Made by a program: the position numbers and the translations under genes. A stretch of 64,000 nucleotides of DNA from Streptomyces lydicus (GTDB taxonomy: Bacteria; Actinomycetota; Actinomycetes; Streptomycetales; Streptomycetaceae): contig NZ_RDTE01000003.1 in NCBI RefSeq assembly GCF_004125265.1, positions 4,030,001 through 4,094,000 on the forward strand, given 5' to 3'. The notes beneath the pieces were generated by a model. It worked only from the letters and a program-made list of their open reading frames with translations. It was not told where the DNA came from and made no database searches. Shown one piece after another: positions 17,622 to 25,433 of the stretch. Every line of letters starts with the position of its first letter. Positions within the stretch are counted from its first letter, which is position 1.

Positions 17622-17762
17622 TCAGAGCTGCTGCTGGATCAGGTAGAAGGCGAGGCCGACGAGGCCGGCGCCGGTCGCGTAGGCGGCGCCACGCAGGGCG
17701 CTGGAGAGCAGGGCGGTGCAGCGGCGGGCGATCCACTGCAGGGCGCGGCGGATACTGTGCAT
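17622..17762 (-). CDS. Small one-span membrane protein, 46 residues
   Basis: Read from the ATG at 17762, the frame gives an amphipathic basic start (MHSIRRALQWIARRC), then a hydrophobic span (ALRGAAYATGAGLVGLAFYL) and ends IQQQL. GGAG lies 7 bases upstream of the ATG, and the upstream codons do not extend the frame. Function is unknown. Small basic one-span proteins are common near mobile-element ends, where they can be holin-like, toxic or regulatory; nothing here decides between these. Confidence 0.55.
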   Translation of the reverse strand: MHSIRRALQWIARRCTALLSSALRGAAYATGAGLVGLAFYLIQQQL

Positions 17763-19087
17763 GGTGGTGCTCCATTCTTCGGGGTGCTGTTGGTCCGGCG
17801 GGGGCTGGGCGGCCTAGGAACCTTCGGCCCACGCCGGACCTGCTTGTCTGTTCAGGGGCGGTCGGCAAATTCGTGGATGCGGTCGGCCTGGGGCGTTCGA
17901 GCCAGCAGACCAGGCCGTCCGGCGGCGTACTGAGGGGTCAGTCGGCCGAAGTCGCCTTCATGCCCCGGTGGGGACGGTCAGGCTGGTATTACGGCGGGCG
18001 GAGTGGCCGGCGAAGTGCGACAGGGTGATCGGAAGTCGGATGGCTACGCTCAACACGACCCTCCCTTCTGCTGATTGAGGGCTTTCAAGGCTGGCGAGCA
18101 GCAACTCGCAGTCGGGCCTGGCGGCAGCCACCACCCAGGACCGTAGTGCCGCAGCCCGGGGCGGACAGATCAGGCCGTCGAAATCCGGCGCCGCCATGAC
18201 GCTCAAGGGGTTAGCGCACGCAGGCTGCGTGGGTACATTAGTGAATACACGCAGGTCAATGACCTGGCGCTCTTCCGGTGCTCCTTCAGCCGAGAGGGGG
18301 TTTTGACCGTCTGGGCAGTTGGCCGAAACGCATCGCATGCAGAGGTCTCCCGTCTGGTGAGCCGAAGCAGTCCCTTTGCCGCTTGGTCAATATGCAGCAG
18401 CACGGCCCGAGGCGGGCCAGATCCGGACCTCGACCGAGAACGTCTCCACCTGCGGTGATCGCGAAGTTGACCGACTAGGTATGATTTGCCGCGCTCTCCT
18501 CCAGCTCGCGCGGGCGACCGTTGGCCAATGGCCAGGCAGGCCGGAAGCCGCCCCTGCGCGTTACCACCTCGGACGAGCATCTGACATCCTCCAGTTCGAC
18601 CAACACAGGCAGGACGACAACAGCCCGCAGATGCCGGGCTGTTGTGCTCGACCAGCTTTCCCGGGCCGGAAGCAGAAGACCAGGAAGACCCCTTTCCTCT
18701 AACAGGAGCCGGGGGTTCCTCTATGCGCTGACCTGCAGTGCATCCGGTGAAGCTCATCGAAACTGGCGTATCTGTCAACAGCGGCCGAACCGGCACCCGC
18801 AGATAGACTTCCGCGCCGACACGGCGAACACCAGGACCAGCTTCTTCCGGAAAAGCGGCTTCCGGTATATCCCGCAGGCGCAGAGGGGGCCCTGTCCCGA
18901 GCCCTCAGCCACAGCTTGGTCACCGATCCGCAACCGGCCCCCATGGCCGACCTACTGGTGGGGCGGAGGGACACGCACTCAACGCGCGCATGGCGCTGCA
19001 GAAGCCGACGCTCCGGCGAAGCGGAATACTCCGGGCTCTCCGTCGATTGGTCTTCTTGCAGAGATCACGGGAAGGGGGCGCTGGCTG
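17763..19087. other. Gene-poor left arm of the element
   Basis: About 1.3 kb with no gene that I can support. Frames here have mixed codon use without third-position GC bias, and the local sequence is less GC-rich than its neighbours. A perfect palindrome, CAGGTCA-A-TGACCTG, sits at 18252-18266 beside an AT-richer segment (ttagtgaatacac) and could be a regulator-binding site. The open frame running into the nuclease gene from 18521 is ignored because it lacks a ribosome binding site and coding bias. Confidence 0.45.
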
Positions 19088-20017
19088 GTGGCCGAGCTGA
19101 TGTTGTTCCGGCGGGACGTGCATGGGCGGGACGTGGAGCTGTCCGGTTCGACGGTGGCGCTGGAGGTGGAGCTGCAGCGGCGGGTTGAGGCCAGCATGGA
19201 GCAGATGCTCGGTGTCCGGTTTCTGGCGTCGGAGTACCCGACCGGTCCGTGGCACCGGGGGCGGATCGACACGCTGGGCCTGGACGAGAACGGCAGCCCG
19301 GTGGTGATCGAGTTCAAGAAGGGCTCCGACAGCGGGGTGCTGTCGCAGGCCGTCTCTTACCTGTCCTGGCTGGATTCGGCGCACCACGAGTTCGAGGCGC
19401 TCGTACGGAAGGTGCTGGGCGCGGAGGCTGCCGAGTCGATCAACTGGCGTCGGCCGCGGATGGTCTGTATCGCGGCCGGCTTCTCCCATCACGACCGCGT
19501 GGCGGTGCAGCGGCTGCCCGAGCGGGTCGACCTGGTGCGCTACCGGATCTTCGAGGGCGGCCTGCTGTCCCTGCTGCTCGTCGACTCCTCGCCCGGCTTC
19601 CCGAACCCCGCTTCGTCTCGGCGAAGCCGAGAGACGGTGGTCGGCAGCTCGCCAGCGGCACCGGTGGCGCCTCCGCCAGCGGGTGCCGGCCTCGTTCCGG
19701 AATGTCTGCGGGACCTGTACGCGGAGCTGGACGACGCTCTGACGGCGTGGGGCGAGGTCGAGGTGGCGCCTCTGCGGCACTACATCGCCTACCGACGACT
19801 GGTGAACGTGGCATCGGTGATCTTCCGTCCGAAGCACGAGGCGATCCTGGTCTATCTCAGACTCGACCCGGACACCGTCACGATGGAGGAGGGCTTCACG
19901 CGGGACATGCGCGGCATCGGGCACCTCGGGACCGGGGACCTGGAGGTGCGCCTCGTCTCGGCGGCCAGCCTGGAGAAGGCGGCGCCGCTGATCAGGCGGG
20001 CGTTCGAGGCGGCCTGA
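19088..20017 (+). CDS. PD-(D/E)XK nuclease-like protein with DUF5655-like C-terminus
   Basis: The 309-residue product has an N-terminal endonuclease-like domain. Asp61 (GRIDTLGLD) and Glu75-x-Lys77 (VVIEFKKG) form the D...ExK metal site, followed by a helix (SQAVSYLSWL) as in NucS/DUF91-type nucleases. After a Pro/Ala/Ser linker (about 180-205) comes a second domain (LYAELDDALTAWGEVEV to RRAFEAA) that resembles DUF5655. The GTG at 19088 is used because a G-rich site (GGGAAGGGGG) lies about 10 bases upstream; ATG 19100 is the alternative. It is convergent with a DNA methyltransferase, so a restriction or defence pair is plausible. Confidence 0.72.
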   Translation: MAELMLFRRDVHGRDVELSGSTVALEVELQRRVEASMEQMLGVRFLASEYPTGPWHRGRIDTLGLDENGSPVVIEFKKGSDSGVLSQAVSYLSWLDSAHHEFEALVRKVLGAEAAESINWRRPRMVCIAAGFSHHDRVAVQRLPERVDLVRYRIFEGGLLSLLLVDSSPGFPNPASSRRSRETVVGSSPAAPVAPPPAGAGLVPECLRDLYAELDDALTAWGEVEVAPLRHYIAYRRLVNVASVIFRPKHEAILVYLRLDPDTVTMEEGFTRDMRGIGHLGTGDLEVRLVSAASLEKAAPLIRRAFEAA

Positions 20018-20026
20018 CGCAACGAG

Positions 20027-20072
20027 AAGGGCGGCTGAGGCATCGGTTACTCGATGCTCCAGCCGCCCTTTT
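20027..20072. terminator. Bidirectional terminator
   Basis: The outer stem AAGGGCGGCTG / CAGCCGCCCTT encloses a second stem GGCATCG / CGATGCT and ends in T's on the + strand. It lies between the convergent nuclease and methyltransferase genes. Confidence 0.88.
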
Positions 20073-20114
20073 GGCGTCTGCGGCCCGCTGGCTCTGGGCT
20101 CTCCGCTCTCATGG

Positions 20115-20861
20115 TCACGCCTCCGGTCCGGCCAGGGTGAAGTCGTCCTTCGTCAGCTCGGCGTGGAGGCGCTGCTCGGCCACGTCGGCGTAGTGCGAGG
20201 ACAGCTCGACGCCGACGAAGTGCCGGCCTTCGCGCAGGGCGGCGACGCCGGTGGATCCGCTTCCGGAGAAGGGGTCGAGGACGGTGCCGCCTTCGGGGCA
20301 GATCTGGACGAGCTGCTGCATGATCTCGACCGGCTTCTGGGTGATGTGCACCCTGCCCTTCCGCGGCTGGGAGGCGATGTAGTGGCCGGGCAGGTAGAGG
20401 TCGCGGGTGTTGTCGAGGGATCCCTTGACGCCCCAGATGATGAACTCCGAGTCCTGCTTCGGCCCGCCCTTGCGGGGCCGGCTGGCGGGCTTGATCCACG
20501 GGATCGTGCCCGACCAGGTCCACCCCGCCATCTGCAGGGCGTCCGTGGTGGTCGGCTCCTGGCGCCAGTCGGTGAAGACCATGGCCACTGCGTGCTCAGT
20601 CGATGCCCGGTACGCCTCCGTCAGCAGGTCGGTCAGCCAGGCTCGGTACGAGCGCTGATCGCGGTTCTCGCCGGGGAAGTTGGCGAGGTCGTGGGACGAG
20701 TTGCTGGTGACGTACTTGGCGCGGGCGGTGCGGCCGGTGCGGTCCGAGCTGGTCCGTCCGCCGGAGTTGTACGGCGGGTCGGTGATCACCGCGTTGACGC
20801 TCTCGTCCGGGAGGTTCTTGAGCACGGTGAGGGCGTCGCCTCGGTGCAGCGTGTAGCTCAT
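20115..20861 (-). CDS. Beta-class DNA N6-adenine/N4-cytosine methyltransferase
   Basis: The 248-residue enzyme transfers a methyl group from SAM to an exocyclic amine in DNA. Motif IV DPPY is at 28-31, near the N-terminus, and the SAM-binding motif LDPFSGSGSTG is at 195-205, an order that defines the beta class. ITQKPVEIMQQLV (about 173-185) is the usual helix before motif I. The target-recognition part lies between and is short, so the recognition sequence cannot be predicted. The ATG at 20861 has GAGG upstream. With the convergent PD-(D/E)XK gene it may form a restriction-modification pair; alone it would be an element-protecting methylase. Confidence 0.9.
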   Translation of the reverse strand: MSYTLHRGDALTVLKNLPDESVNAVITDPPYNSGGRTSSDRTGRTARAKYVTSNSSHDLANFPGENRDQRSYRAWLTDLLTEAYRASTEHAVAMVFTDWRQEPTTTDALQMAGWTWSGTIPWIKPASRPRKGGPKQDSEFIIWGVKGSLDNTRDLYLPGHYIASQPRKGRVHITQKPVEIMQQLVQICPEGGTVLDPFSGSGSTGVAALREGRHFVGVELSSHYADVAEQRLHAELTKDDFTLAGPEA

Positions 20862-21353
20862 GTGGAGGGCCTCTTTCAGGGCATGGCAGGGCTGGGGGGC
20901 GGCTCCGGACGGCGTTCAACGACGCTCGTCGGGGCGGGTGGTGCCGGATGTTAGGCGTGATTTCCGGCCGCACCTAATGAGCTGAGTCGCGCTCCGGGTG
21001 GGGCCCGGGGGTCGTTTGGTGCGGCCGGAATCCCGGTCTACTGTCTCGTCCTGTCACCGGGCAGAAGCCTCGCTTCAACCCCGTTGGCCTGTGCTTATCC
21101 GTGCCATCTCGTCCAAGCGAGGTGTGCGGGAGGCGCGTTTCCCCTCGTTGCCCATGCCGTCAGGAGAGCCGGTGTACTGCCTGAGATTACGAGCGCGGCT
21201 GGCTGCCGCGCGTGACCTGAGACCGGCGTCCGGGAGCTACCAACTCCTTTGACCCGGGCCCGCCCGAGAGGCGGATTCACATCGGCGCGGTGCCGGCGGC
21301 TTTGCACGAGAAGTCGGCACCGCGTCTCCTGCGAACACCGAGGAGCCGCTGCG
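20862..21353. other. Gap between methyltransferase and transfer operon
   Basis: This 490-bp gap carries the promoter for the methyltransferase on one side and for the T4SS operon on the other. AT-richer stretches (ctaatgagctgag near 20975; gattacgagcg near 21185) are the likeliest promoter places, but I cannot identify good hexamers. No gene is supported. Confidence 0.4.
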
Positions 21354-21440
21354 ATGCAGCATGCCCTGATACCCCCACGCCCCGACCCGCCACCGGCACC
21401 CGGCCACCGCCGCCGCGTTGGTGAACGGCGGCGGCGATGA
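21354..21440 (+). CDS. 28-codon leader frame coupled to the wall-hydrolase gene
   Basis: A short frame, MQHALIPPRPDPPPAPGHRR and then a basic end, starts after GAGGAG at a good distance. Its TGA overlaps the ATG of the next gene (ATGA at 21437-21440). The downstream gene has only GC-rich codons before its ATG, so ribosomes finishing this peptide probably restart there. The peptide has no recognisable function; translational coupling is the likely role. Confidence 0.5.
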   Translation: MQHALIPPRPDPPPAPGHRRRVGERRRR

Positions 21441-22582
21441 AGAAGACCACCGGCGCCGTCGTCGGCCTCTGCGCAACCGGTCCGCTGCTGCTGGCCGCTC
21501 CCGTCCTCGCCTTCGGCGCCGAGACCGCTTCGGCCTCCTGCTCGACCGACCGTGCACAGCCTGTGGATACCGCGGCCGTCGCCAGCCAGGTGAAGTCCGT
21601 CCTGGACGGCGGCGACAAGGGCTCGGTCCACGTGCCTGGGCTGAGCGATCCGGCCGAGCAGGCGCCCAACGCCAAGAAGATCCAGGCCACCGGCGTCGCG
21701 ATGCACATTCCGGCCCGGGGCCAGGTCGTGGCCCTGGCGACCGCCCTGCAGGAGAGTGGCCTGCGGAACTTGACCTACGGCGACCGTGACTCGCTGGGTC
21801 TGTTCCAGCAGCGTCCGTCGCAGGGCTGGGGCACGGCGAACGAGATCCTCGACCCGGTGCACGCCTCGACCAAGTTCTACGAGGGGCTCCAGAAGGTCTC
21901 GGGCTGGCAGTCCTTGTCCGTCGCACAGGCTGCTCAGGCGGTGCAGCGGTCGGGCTTCCCGGAGGCGTACGCCAAGTGGGAGCCGCTGGCCACCGCACTG
22001 CAGAAGGCCGTCGAACCCGTGCTGTCGAAGGCTGGTGACGCGTCACCGAGCCCTTCTCCGTCCGGCCCGACCGGCACCGGCAGTCCTTCGCCCGGTACCG
22101 CGGGCGGCTGTGCGGCCGACGGGGACGGGACCGATTTCGGCACCGTTCCGCCGGGTGCGGTGCCGGTCGGGTACAAGATCCCGGCCGATGCTCCGCCGAA
22201 GGTCCGCACCGCGATCCGGTGGGCGCTCGGCCAGCTCGGGACGCCGTATCAGTGGGGCGGGCACTGCACTGCTCCCCACGGCAGGGTGCCGATGGGGCGG
22301 TGTGACTGCTCGTCCTTGATGCAGCAGTCGTACAAGGCCGCCGGCGTCGCTCTGTCTCGGACGACGTACACGCAGGTCAAGGACGGCAAGCCGGTCTCGG
22401 TCGGCGCGCTGGAGCCGGGCGACCTGGTGTTCACCGAGGGCACCGCGTCCCGTCCGGAGCACGTCGGCATGGCCATCGGCCGCGGTCTGGTCGTCAACGC
22501 CCCGCACACCGGCGACGTGGTCCGCATCGCGACCCTCGCGTCCTGGAAGCCGCAGATTCTCGCGGCCCGCCGAGTCATCTGA
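21437..22582 (+). CDS. Secreted bifunctional wall hydrolase (VirB1-like): lytic-transglycosylase-like plus NlpC/P60
   Basis: Conjugation machines need a local peptidoglycan hydrolase; this 381-residue protein fits that role. It has a signal peptide (1-33), a lysozyme/transglycosylase-like domain with Glu106 in ATALQESGLRNLTYGD and SLGLFQQRPSQGWG, a Ser/Pro/Gly linker (203-224), and an NlpC/P60 endopeptidase domain with Cys291 (GRCDCSSLMQ), His342 (PEHVGMAIG) and His357 (VNAPHTGD). The two-domain plan matches the CwlT-type enzymes of Gram-positive conjugative elements. It is the first large gene of the transfer cluster and is coupled to a short leader frame. Confidence 0.87.
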   Translation: MKKTTGAVVGLCATGPLLLAAPVLAFGAETASASCSTDRAQPVDTAAVASQVKSVLDGGDKGSVHVPGLSDPAEQAPNAKKIQATGVAMHIPARGQVVALATALQESGLRNLTYGDRDSLGLFQQRPSQGWGTANEILDPVHASTKFYEGLQKVSGWQSLSVAQAAQAVQRSGFPEAYAKWEPLATALQKAVEPVLSKAGDASPSPSPSGPTGTGSPSPGTAGGCAADGDGTDFGTVPPGAVPVGYKIPADAPPKVRTAIRWALGQLGTPYQWGGHCTAPHGRVPMGRCDCSSLMQQSYKAAGVALSRTTYTQVKDGKPVSVGALEPGDLVFTEGTASRPEHVGMAIGRGLVVNAPHTGDVVRIATLASWKPQILAARRVI

Positions 22583-22585
22583 CCG

Positions 22586-22826
22586 GCGCTTGTAGGTTCT
22601 CATCAGAAATGTCGTTGTCTCAGCGTTTTGTCGCTGAGACGCCGCACCCCGAAGACGTCGCAGATCAAGCGTCTCACCAATCTGTCCGGCCCAGCAAGAT
22701 GCCCGATCTGTCCGAGGAATTCGACAGATCGACGAGACGGAATCGCCGACAAGTCGCTGAGACACAGCGACAAAAGCCCAGGTCGAACGATCCACGGCCG
22801 ACAGATCAAACGAGAACCTACAGCGC
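22586..22826. repeat. 241-bp segment bounded by inverted repeats with internal hairpins
   Basis: The ends GCGCTTGTAGGTTCTC (22586-22601) and, inverted, GCGCTGTAGGTTCTC (22812-22826) match except for one inserted T. Inside are a 9-bp hairpin (GTCTCAGCG / CGCTGAGAC, 22617-22640), a second (GTCGCTG / CAGCGAC, 22753-22771) and several copies of tctgtcc and its inverse gacagat. A 34-base pure pyrimidine run follows (about 22827-22860). No gene is present. It fits a small non-autonomous mobile unit (MITE) or a recombination/regulatory site between the wall hydrolase and the pilin-like gene. Confidence 0.65.
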
Positions 22827-22917
22827 TTCTCCCCTCCCCCTCCCCCTCTCCCTCTTCTCGCACCGCCGCTCCGCCACCGTGGGCTTTGGCGTGCGCTAAA
22901 TCGCACTGGAGTTCGTA

Positions 22918-23226
22918 ATGTATCTCGCTGACCAGGTCATCCAGCTCGCCTACGACCCGGGCATCAAGCCGAACGAGGGCGGGCTGCCGGGCCTGTCCGT
23001 ACTCAAGCACGTGATGGGCTCGATCAATCTCTACGGCATCATCGCCGCGGTCGGCTCGCTCGCCGTCAGCGCGGGCGTGTGGGCCTGGGGACACCACTCG
23101 GGCGGCCACCAGGCGGAGGCCAATGGCAAGAAGGGCGTGCTGGTGAGCGCCGGCGCGGCGCTGCTGTTGGGTGCCGCGAACGGTGTGGTGGCGTTCTTCA
23201 GCGGCCTGGGAACGCAGGTCCACTGA
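22918..23226 (+). CDS. VirB2-like small membrane protein (DUF6112-like)
   Basis: The 102-residue protein has two hydrophobic segments: residues 36-58 (INLYGIIAAVGSLAVSAGVW) and 73-95 (GVLVSAGAALLLGAANGVVA). Between them lies a short polar loop, GHHSGGHQAEANGKKG. This size, two-span plan and position match VirB2/pilin-like subunits, and the loop (x-x-N-G-K/R-K-G) resembles the actinobacterial DUF6112 family found with T4SS genes. GGAG lies 7 bases before the ATG. Its stop overlaps the next ATG by one base. Assembly into a pilus is not implied in Gram-positive systems. Confidence 0.75.
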   Translation: MYLADQVIQLAYDPGIKPNEGGLPGLSVLKHVMGSINLYGIIAAVGSLAVSAGVWAWGHHSGGHQAEANGKKGVLVSAGAALLLGAANGVVAFFSGLGTQVH

Positions 23227-23900
23227 TGCCTTCCCGCCCGATGAACCCCGGCGGCGCGTCCCCAGTGCGCCGCCGGGTGCTGCTCGGCACCGCTGTCCTG
23301 GTGGTGCTTGTCGCCCTCGCCGGTTTGGCCGCGTACCTCACCCGCGATGGCAGGAGCCCTTCCAAAGCCCCTGCTGTCCAGCCGAGTTCGCCCACGACTC
23401 CCTCGACCGCCCCGTCCACACCGCGCACCCAGCCTCGTGCCCTGCCGGTTCCTCCGAAGACCCATGACCCGATCGCGTTCGGGAAGGCCGCTGCGGCGGC
23501 GCTGTGGTCCTACGACACCCGCGCGTACTCGCGGACGGAGCTGCGCACCACTCTGCGTGCGTGGCTGACGGCCGAGGACAGGTACGCCGATCCGGCGTCG
23601 GTCGACAAGGTCGTTCCCTCTGCCGTGCTGTGGAAGGAGATGGCGGCCAACGGCCAGTTCGCCACCGCCCGAGTGCACGAGGGGCACTTCCCGGACTCCT
23701 TCACCCGGGCCCTTCAGTCCGATCCCGGGGCGATCACCCAGGCGTACATCTACGCCGTCACGGTCTCCGGCAAGCAGTCGATCGCCTGGAAGGGCTCGCA
23801 CGCCGGCGGTGCGGAGAGCCGTACCACCACCCTCGCGGTCCAGTGCCGCCCCCACCGACCCTGCGCCCTGGTCGGTGTCATGCCGTCCGTCGCGCCCTGA
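23226..23900 (+). CDS. VirB8/TcpC-like conjugation channel protein
   Basis: The 224-residue protein has a basic N-terminus (PVRRR), one membrane span (about 18-40), a Pro/Ser/Thr-rich linker (45-75) and a soluble domain outside the membrane. That domain (AAAALWSYDTRAYSRTELRT, and later GAITQAYIYAVTVSG) looks like the NTF2-like fold of VirB8 and TcpC, which holds the channel together. The call rests on topology, size and gene order more than on strict motifs. Translation is coupled to the VirB2-like gene by a one-base overlap. Confidence 0.65.
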   Translation: MPSRPMNPGGASPVRRRVLLGTAVLVVLVALAGLAAYLTRDGRSPSKAPAVQPSSPTTPSTAPSTPRTQPRALPVPPKTHDPIAFGKAAAAALWSYDTRAYSRTELRTTLRAWLTAEDRYADPASVDKVVPSAVLWKEMAANGQFATARVHEGHFPDSFTRALQSDPGAITQAYIYAVTVSGKQSIAWKGSHAGGAESRTTTLAVQCRPHRPCALVGVMPSVAP

Positions 23901-23927
23901 TCCCCGTTCAAGGAAGGAGGTACCACC

Positions 23928-25244
23928 ATGGCAGTCTGCGACTTGCCGCTGATGGACAAGGTGTGCGGCGCCGTCGACTTCGCCGCCAACCCCGCGGGAG
24001 CCGTCACCGACGGCATCGGGGCGTGGATCGCGAAATCGGCAGGTGAACTGGCCGCCAGCGCGGCGGACCTCGCCGCCAAGGCCGTCAACGAGACGACCGC
24101 CATCGATCTCAACGCCGGATGGTTCCGGGACAACTATGAACTGCTGTTGCCCATCGGGCTCGCGCTGACCGTCGGCACGTTCTGCCTCCAGCTGCTGTTC
24201 GCGGCCTGGCGGCGAGACGAACGTGCCCTGGCTCAGGCCGCGATCGGCACCATGACCGGCGTCCTGTTCAGCTTCTGCGCTACCGCCTTCACCACAGTCG
24301 CGATCACCGTGGTCGACGCTTTGTCCAACGGGCTGTTCCAAGCAGCCAACAGCTCGGTCGACGACGCGATCCGCCGCGTGATCAAGGTCAACGAGCTGGG
24401 GGCGATGTACGGTCTCGGCTGGGGCGTCCCCTGTCTCGTCGCGCTTGGCTGCGCGATCGGCGCGTTCCTGTACTGGGGCGTGATGGTCGCCCGCAAGGTC
24501 GGCGTCCTGGTCCTGGTCGCGCTCGCCGTCTTCGCCGGCGCCGGGGGCGGCTGGGAGGTCGCCAAGCGATGGCGACGTGGCTGGACCGAGGCCACCGCCA
24601 CCCTGGTCGTCTCCAAACTCCTGATGACCGTGGCCTTCCTCATCGGCGTCTCGGCGATGGGCAAGTCCGATGCTCACGACGGCATGGCCGCGCTGTCCGA
24701 CGCGCTGGCCGGCATCGTCGTGATGGTCCTGGTGCTGCTCTGCCCGTATGCCACGTACAAGTTCGTGCACTGGGCCAGCGACGGCGGCGGCCACGACGAC
24801 CTGCACCGCACCGGTGTCGCCGGCATGGCGGTCGCCGCAGGAGCCGCGAAGACCGCGGGCACCCTGGCGATGCAGGCCGGCACCGGGACCCCCGCCCCGC
24901 AGGGGCCGAATCAGGTTCCCGGCGCCGGTGCCGATGGCGTCGCCTCCGGCATTAACCCCTCCGGCGGCGCTCTCAGCAAGGAGGGCATCGACGCCGGGCC
25001 GCCCCAGCCGCAGACCCGGTTCCGGTACGGCGAGGATCCGAACGCGCCGGGCGACAAGGGCCGGTCCCTGATTCAGCGCCCCGGCATCCCACCGCTCATC
25101 ACGCGCCCCCACGAGGACGAAGCAGGACCTGCCGGGGCACCCGTTCAGGGCACGGTCAGCGTCGCTGGCGCATCGCCTTCGGGCGCCAGCGTGTCCTACG
25201 TGGGCGCCGGCGATCCGGCCGGACCTCCGCCGTCGGGCACCTGA
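23928..25244 (+). CDS. VirB6/TrbL-like polytopic channel protein
   Basis: The 438-residue product starts 7 bases after AAGGAAGGAGG, one of the strongest ribosome binding sites in the cluster. It has an extracytoplasmic-looking N-terminus with two cysteines (MAVCDLPLMDKVCG), then about six to eight membrane spans (residues 70-290), and a hydrophilic Gly/Pro-rich tail (300-438). This is the plan of VirB6/TrbL proteins, which form the inner-membrane part of the T4SS channel. The helix KVNELGAMYGLGWG between spans is a likely functional loop. Its tail does not carry the basic end seen on accessory proteins. Confidence 0.78.
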   Translation: MAVCDLPLMDKVCGAVDFAANPAGAVTDGIGAWIAKSAGELAASAADLAAKAVNETTAIDLNAGWFRDNYELLLPIGLALTVGTFCLQLLFAAWRRDERALAQAAIGTMTGVLFSFCATAFTTVAITVVDALSNGLFQAANSSVDDAIRRVIKVNELGAMYGLGWGVPCLVALGCAIGAFLYWGVMVARKVGVLVLVALAVFAGAGGGWEVAKRWRRGWTEATATLVVSKLLMTVAFLIGVSAMGKSDAHDGMAALSDALAGIVVMVLVLLCPYATYKFVHWASDGGGHDDLHRTGVAGMAVAAGAAKTAGTLAMQAGTGTPAPQGPNQVPGAGADGVASGINPSGGALSKEGIDAGPPQPQTRFRYGEDPNAPGDKGRSLIQRPGIPPLITRPHEDEAGPAGAPVQGTVSVAGASPSGASVSYVGAGDPAGPPPSGT

Positions 25245-25256
25245 CCGATCACATCC

Positions 25257-25286
25257 GGGGGCGGGCTGCACACCCAGCCCGCCCCC
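25257..25286 (+). terminator. Hairpin ahead of the SCO6880-like gene
   Basis: A perfect 12-bp stem GGGGGCGGGCTG / CAGCCCGCCCCC with a 6-base loop lies 13 bases after the VirB6-like stop and before a short leader frame. With no T run it may act as an attenuator or mRNA-stability element instead of a full stop. Confidence 0.65.
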
Positions 25287-25328
25287 ACCCCTCCCGACCG
25301 ACCGACCGAGCACCAGAGGAGCCTCCCC

Positions 25329-25433
25329 ATGGCCTCCAGAAGAGCGCCGCGCGCCCCTTCCACCGCCCGCTCCCACCGTCTGGAACCCTCATGTCCGGCA
25401 AGCACCAGGCCGAAGCCGCCACGGCCACCGTGA
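25329..25433 (+). CDS. 34-codon leader frame with tandem AGA codons, overlapping the SCO6880-like gene
   Basis: After AGAGGAG a frame begins ATG GCC TCC AGA AGA and ends at TGA 25431-25433, inside the next gene, whose own ATG (25391) has only a weak GGAA upstream. AGA is one of the rarest codons in Streptomyces, and two in a row at positions 4-5 is striking. The DNA resembles a leader frame at 33837 ahead of the coupling-protein gene (shared GCGCGCCCC and CCACCGCCCGCTC words). A regulatory leader or coupling frame is inferred. Confidence 0.45.
   Translation: MASRRAPRAPSTARSHRLEPSCPASTRPKPPRPP

Noticed and set aside
18203..18796. A 197-codon minus-strand frame in the gene-poor arm
   Set aside because: Mixed codon use and no start context; composition does not resemble neighbouring genes.
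18521..19087. N-terminal extension of the nuclease gene (189 more codons)
   Set aside because: No ribosome binding site, poor third-position GC and no recognisable protein; the nuclease domain begins near 19088.
22609..22918. Two overlapping 96-codon frames across the inverted-repeat block
   Set aside because: Their products are Ser/Pro/Arg-rich translations of hairpins and a pyrimidine tract, without ribosome binding sites.
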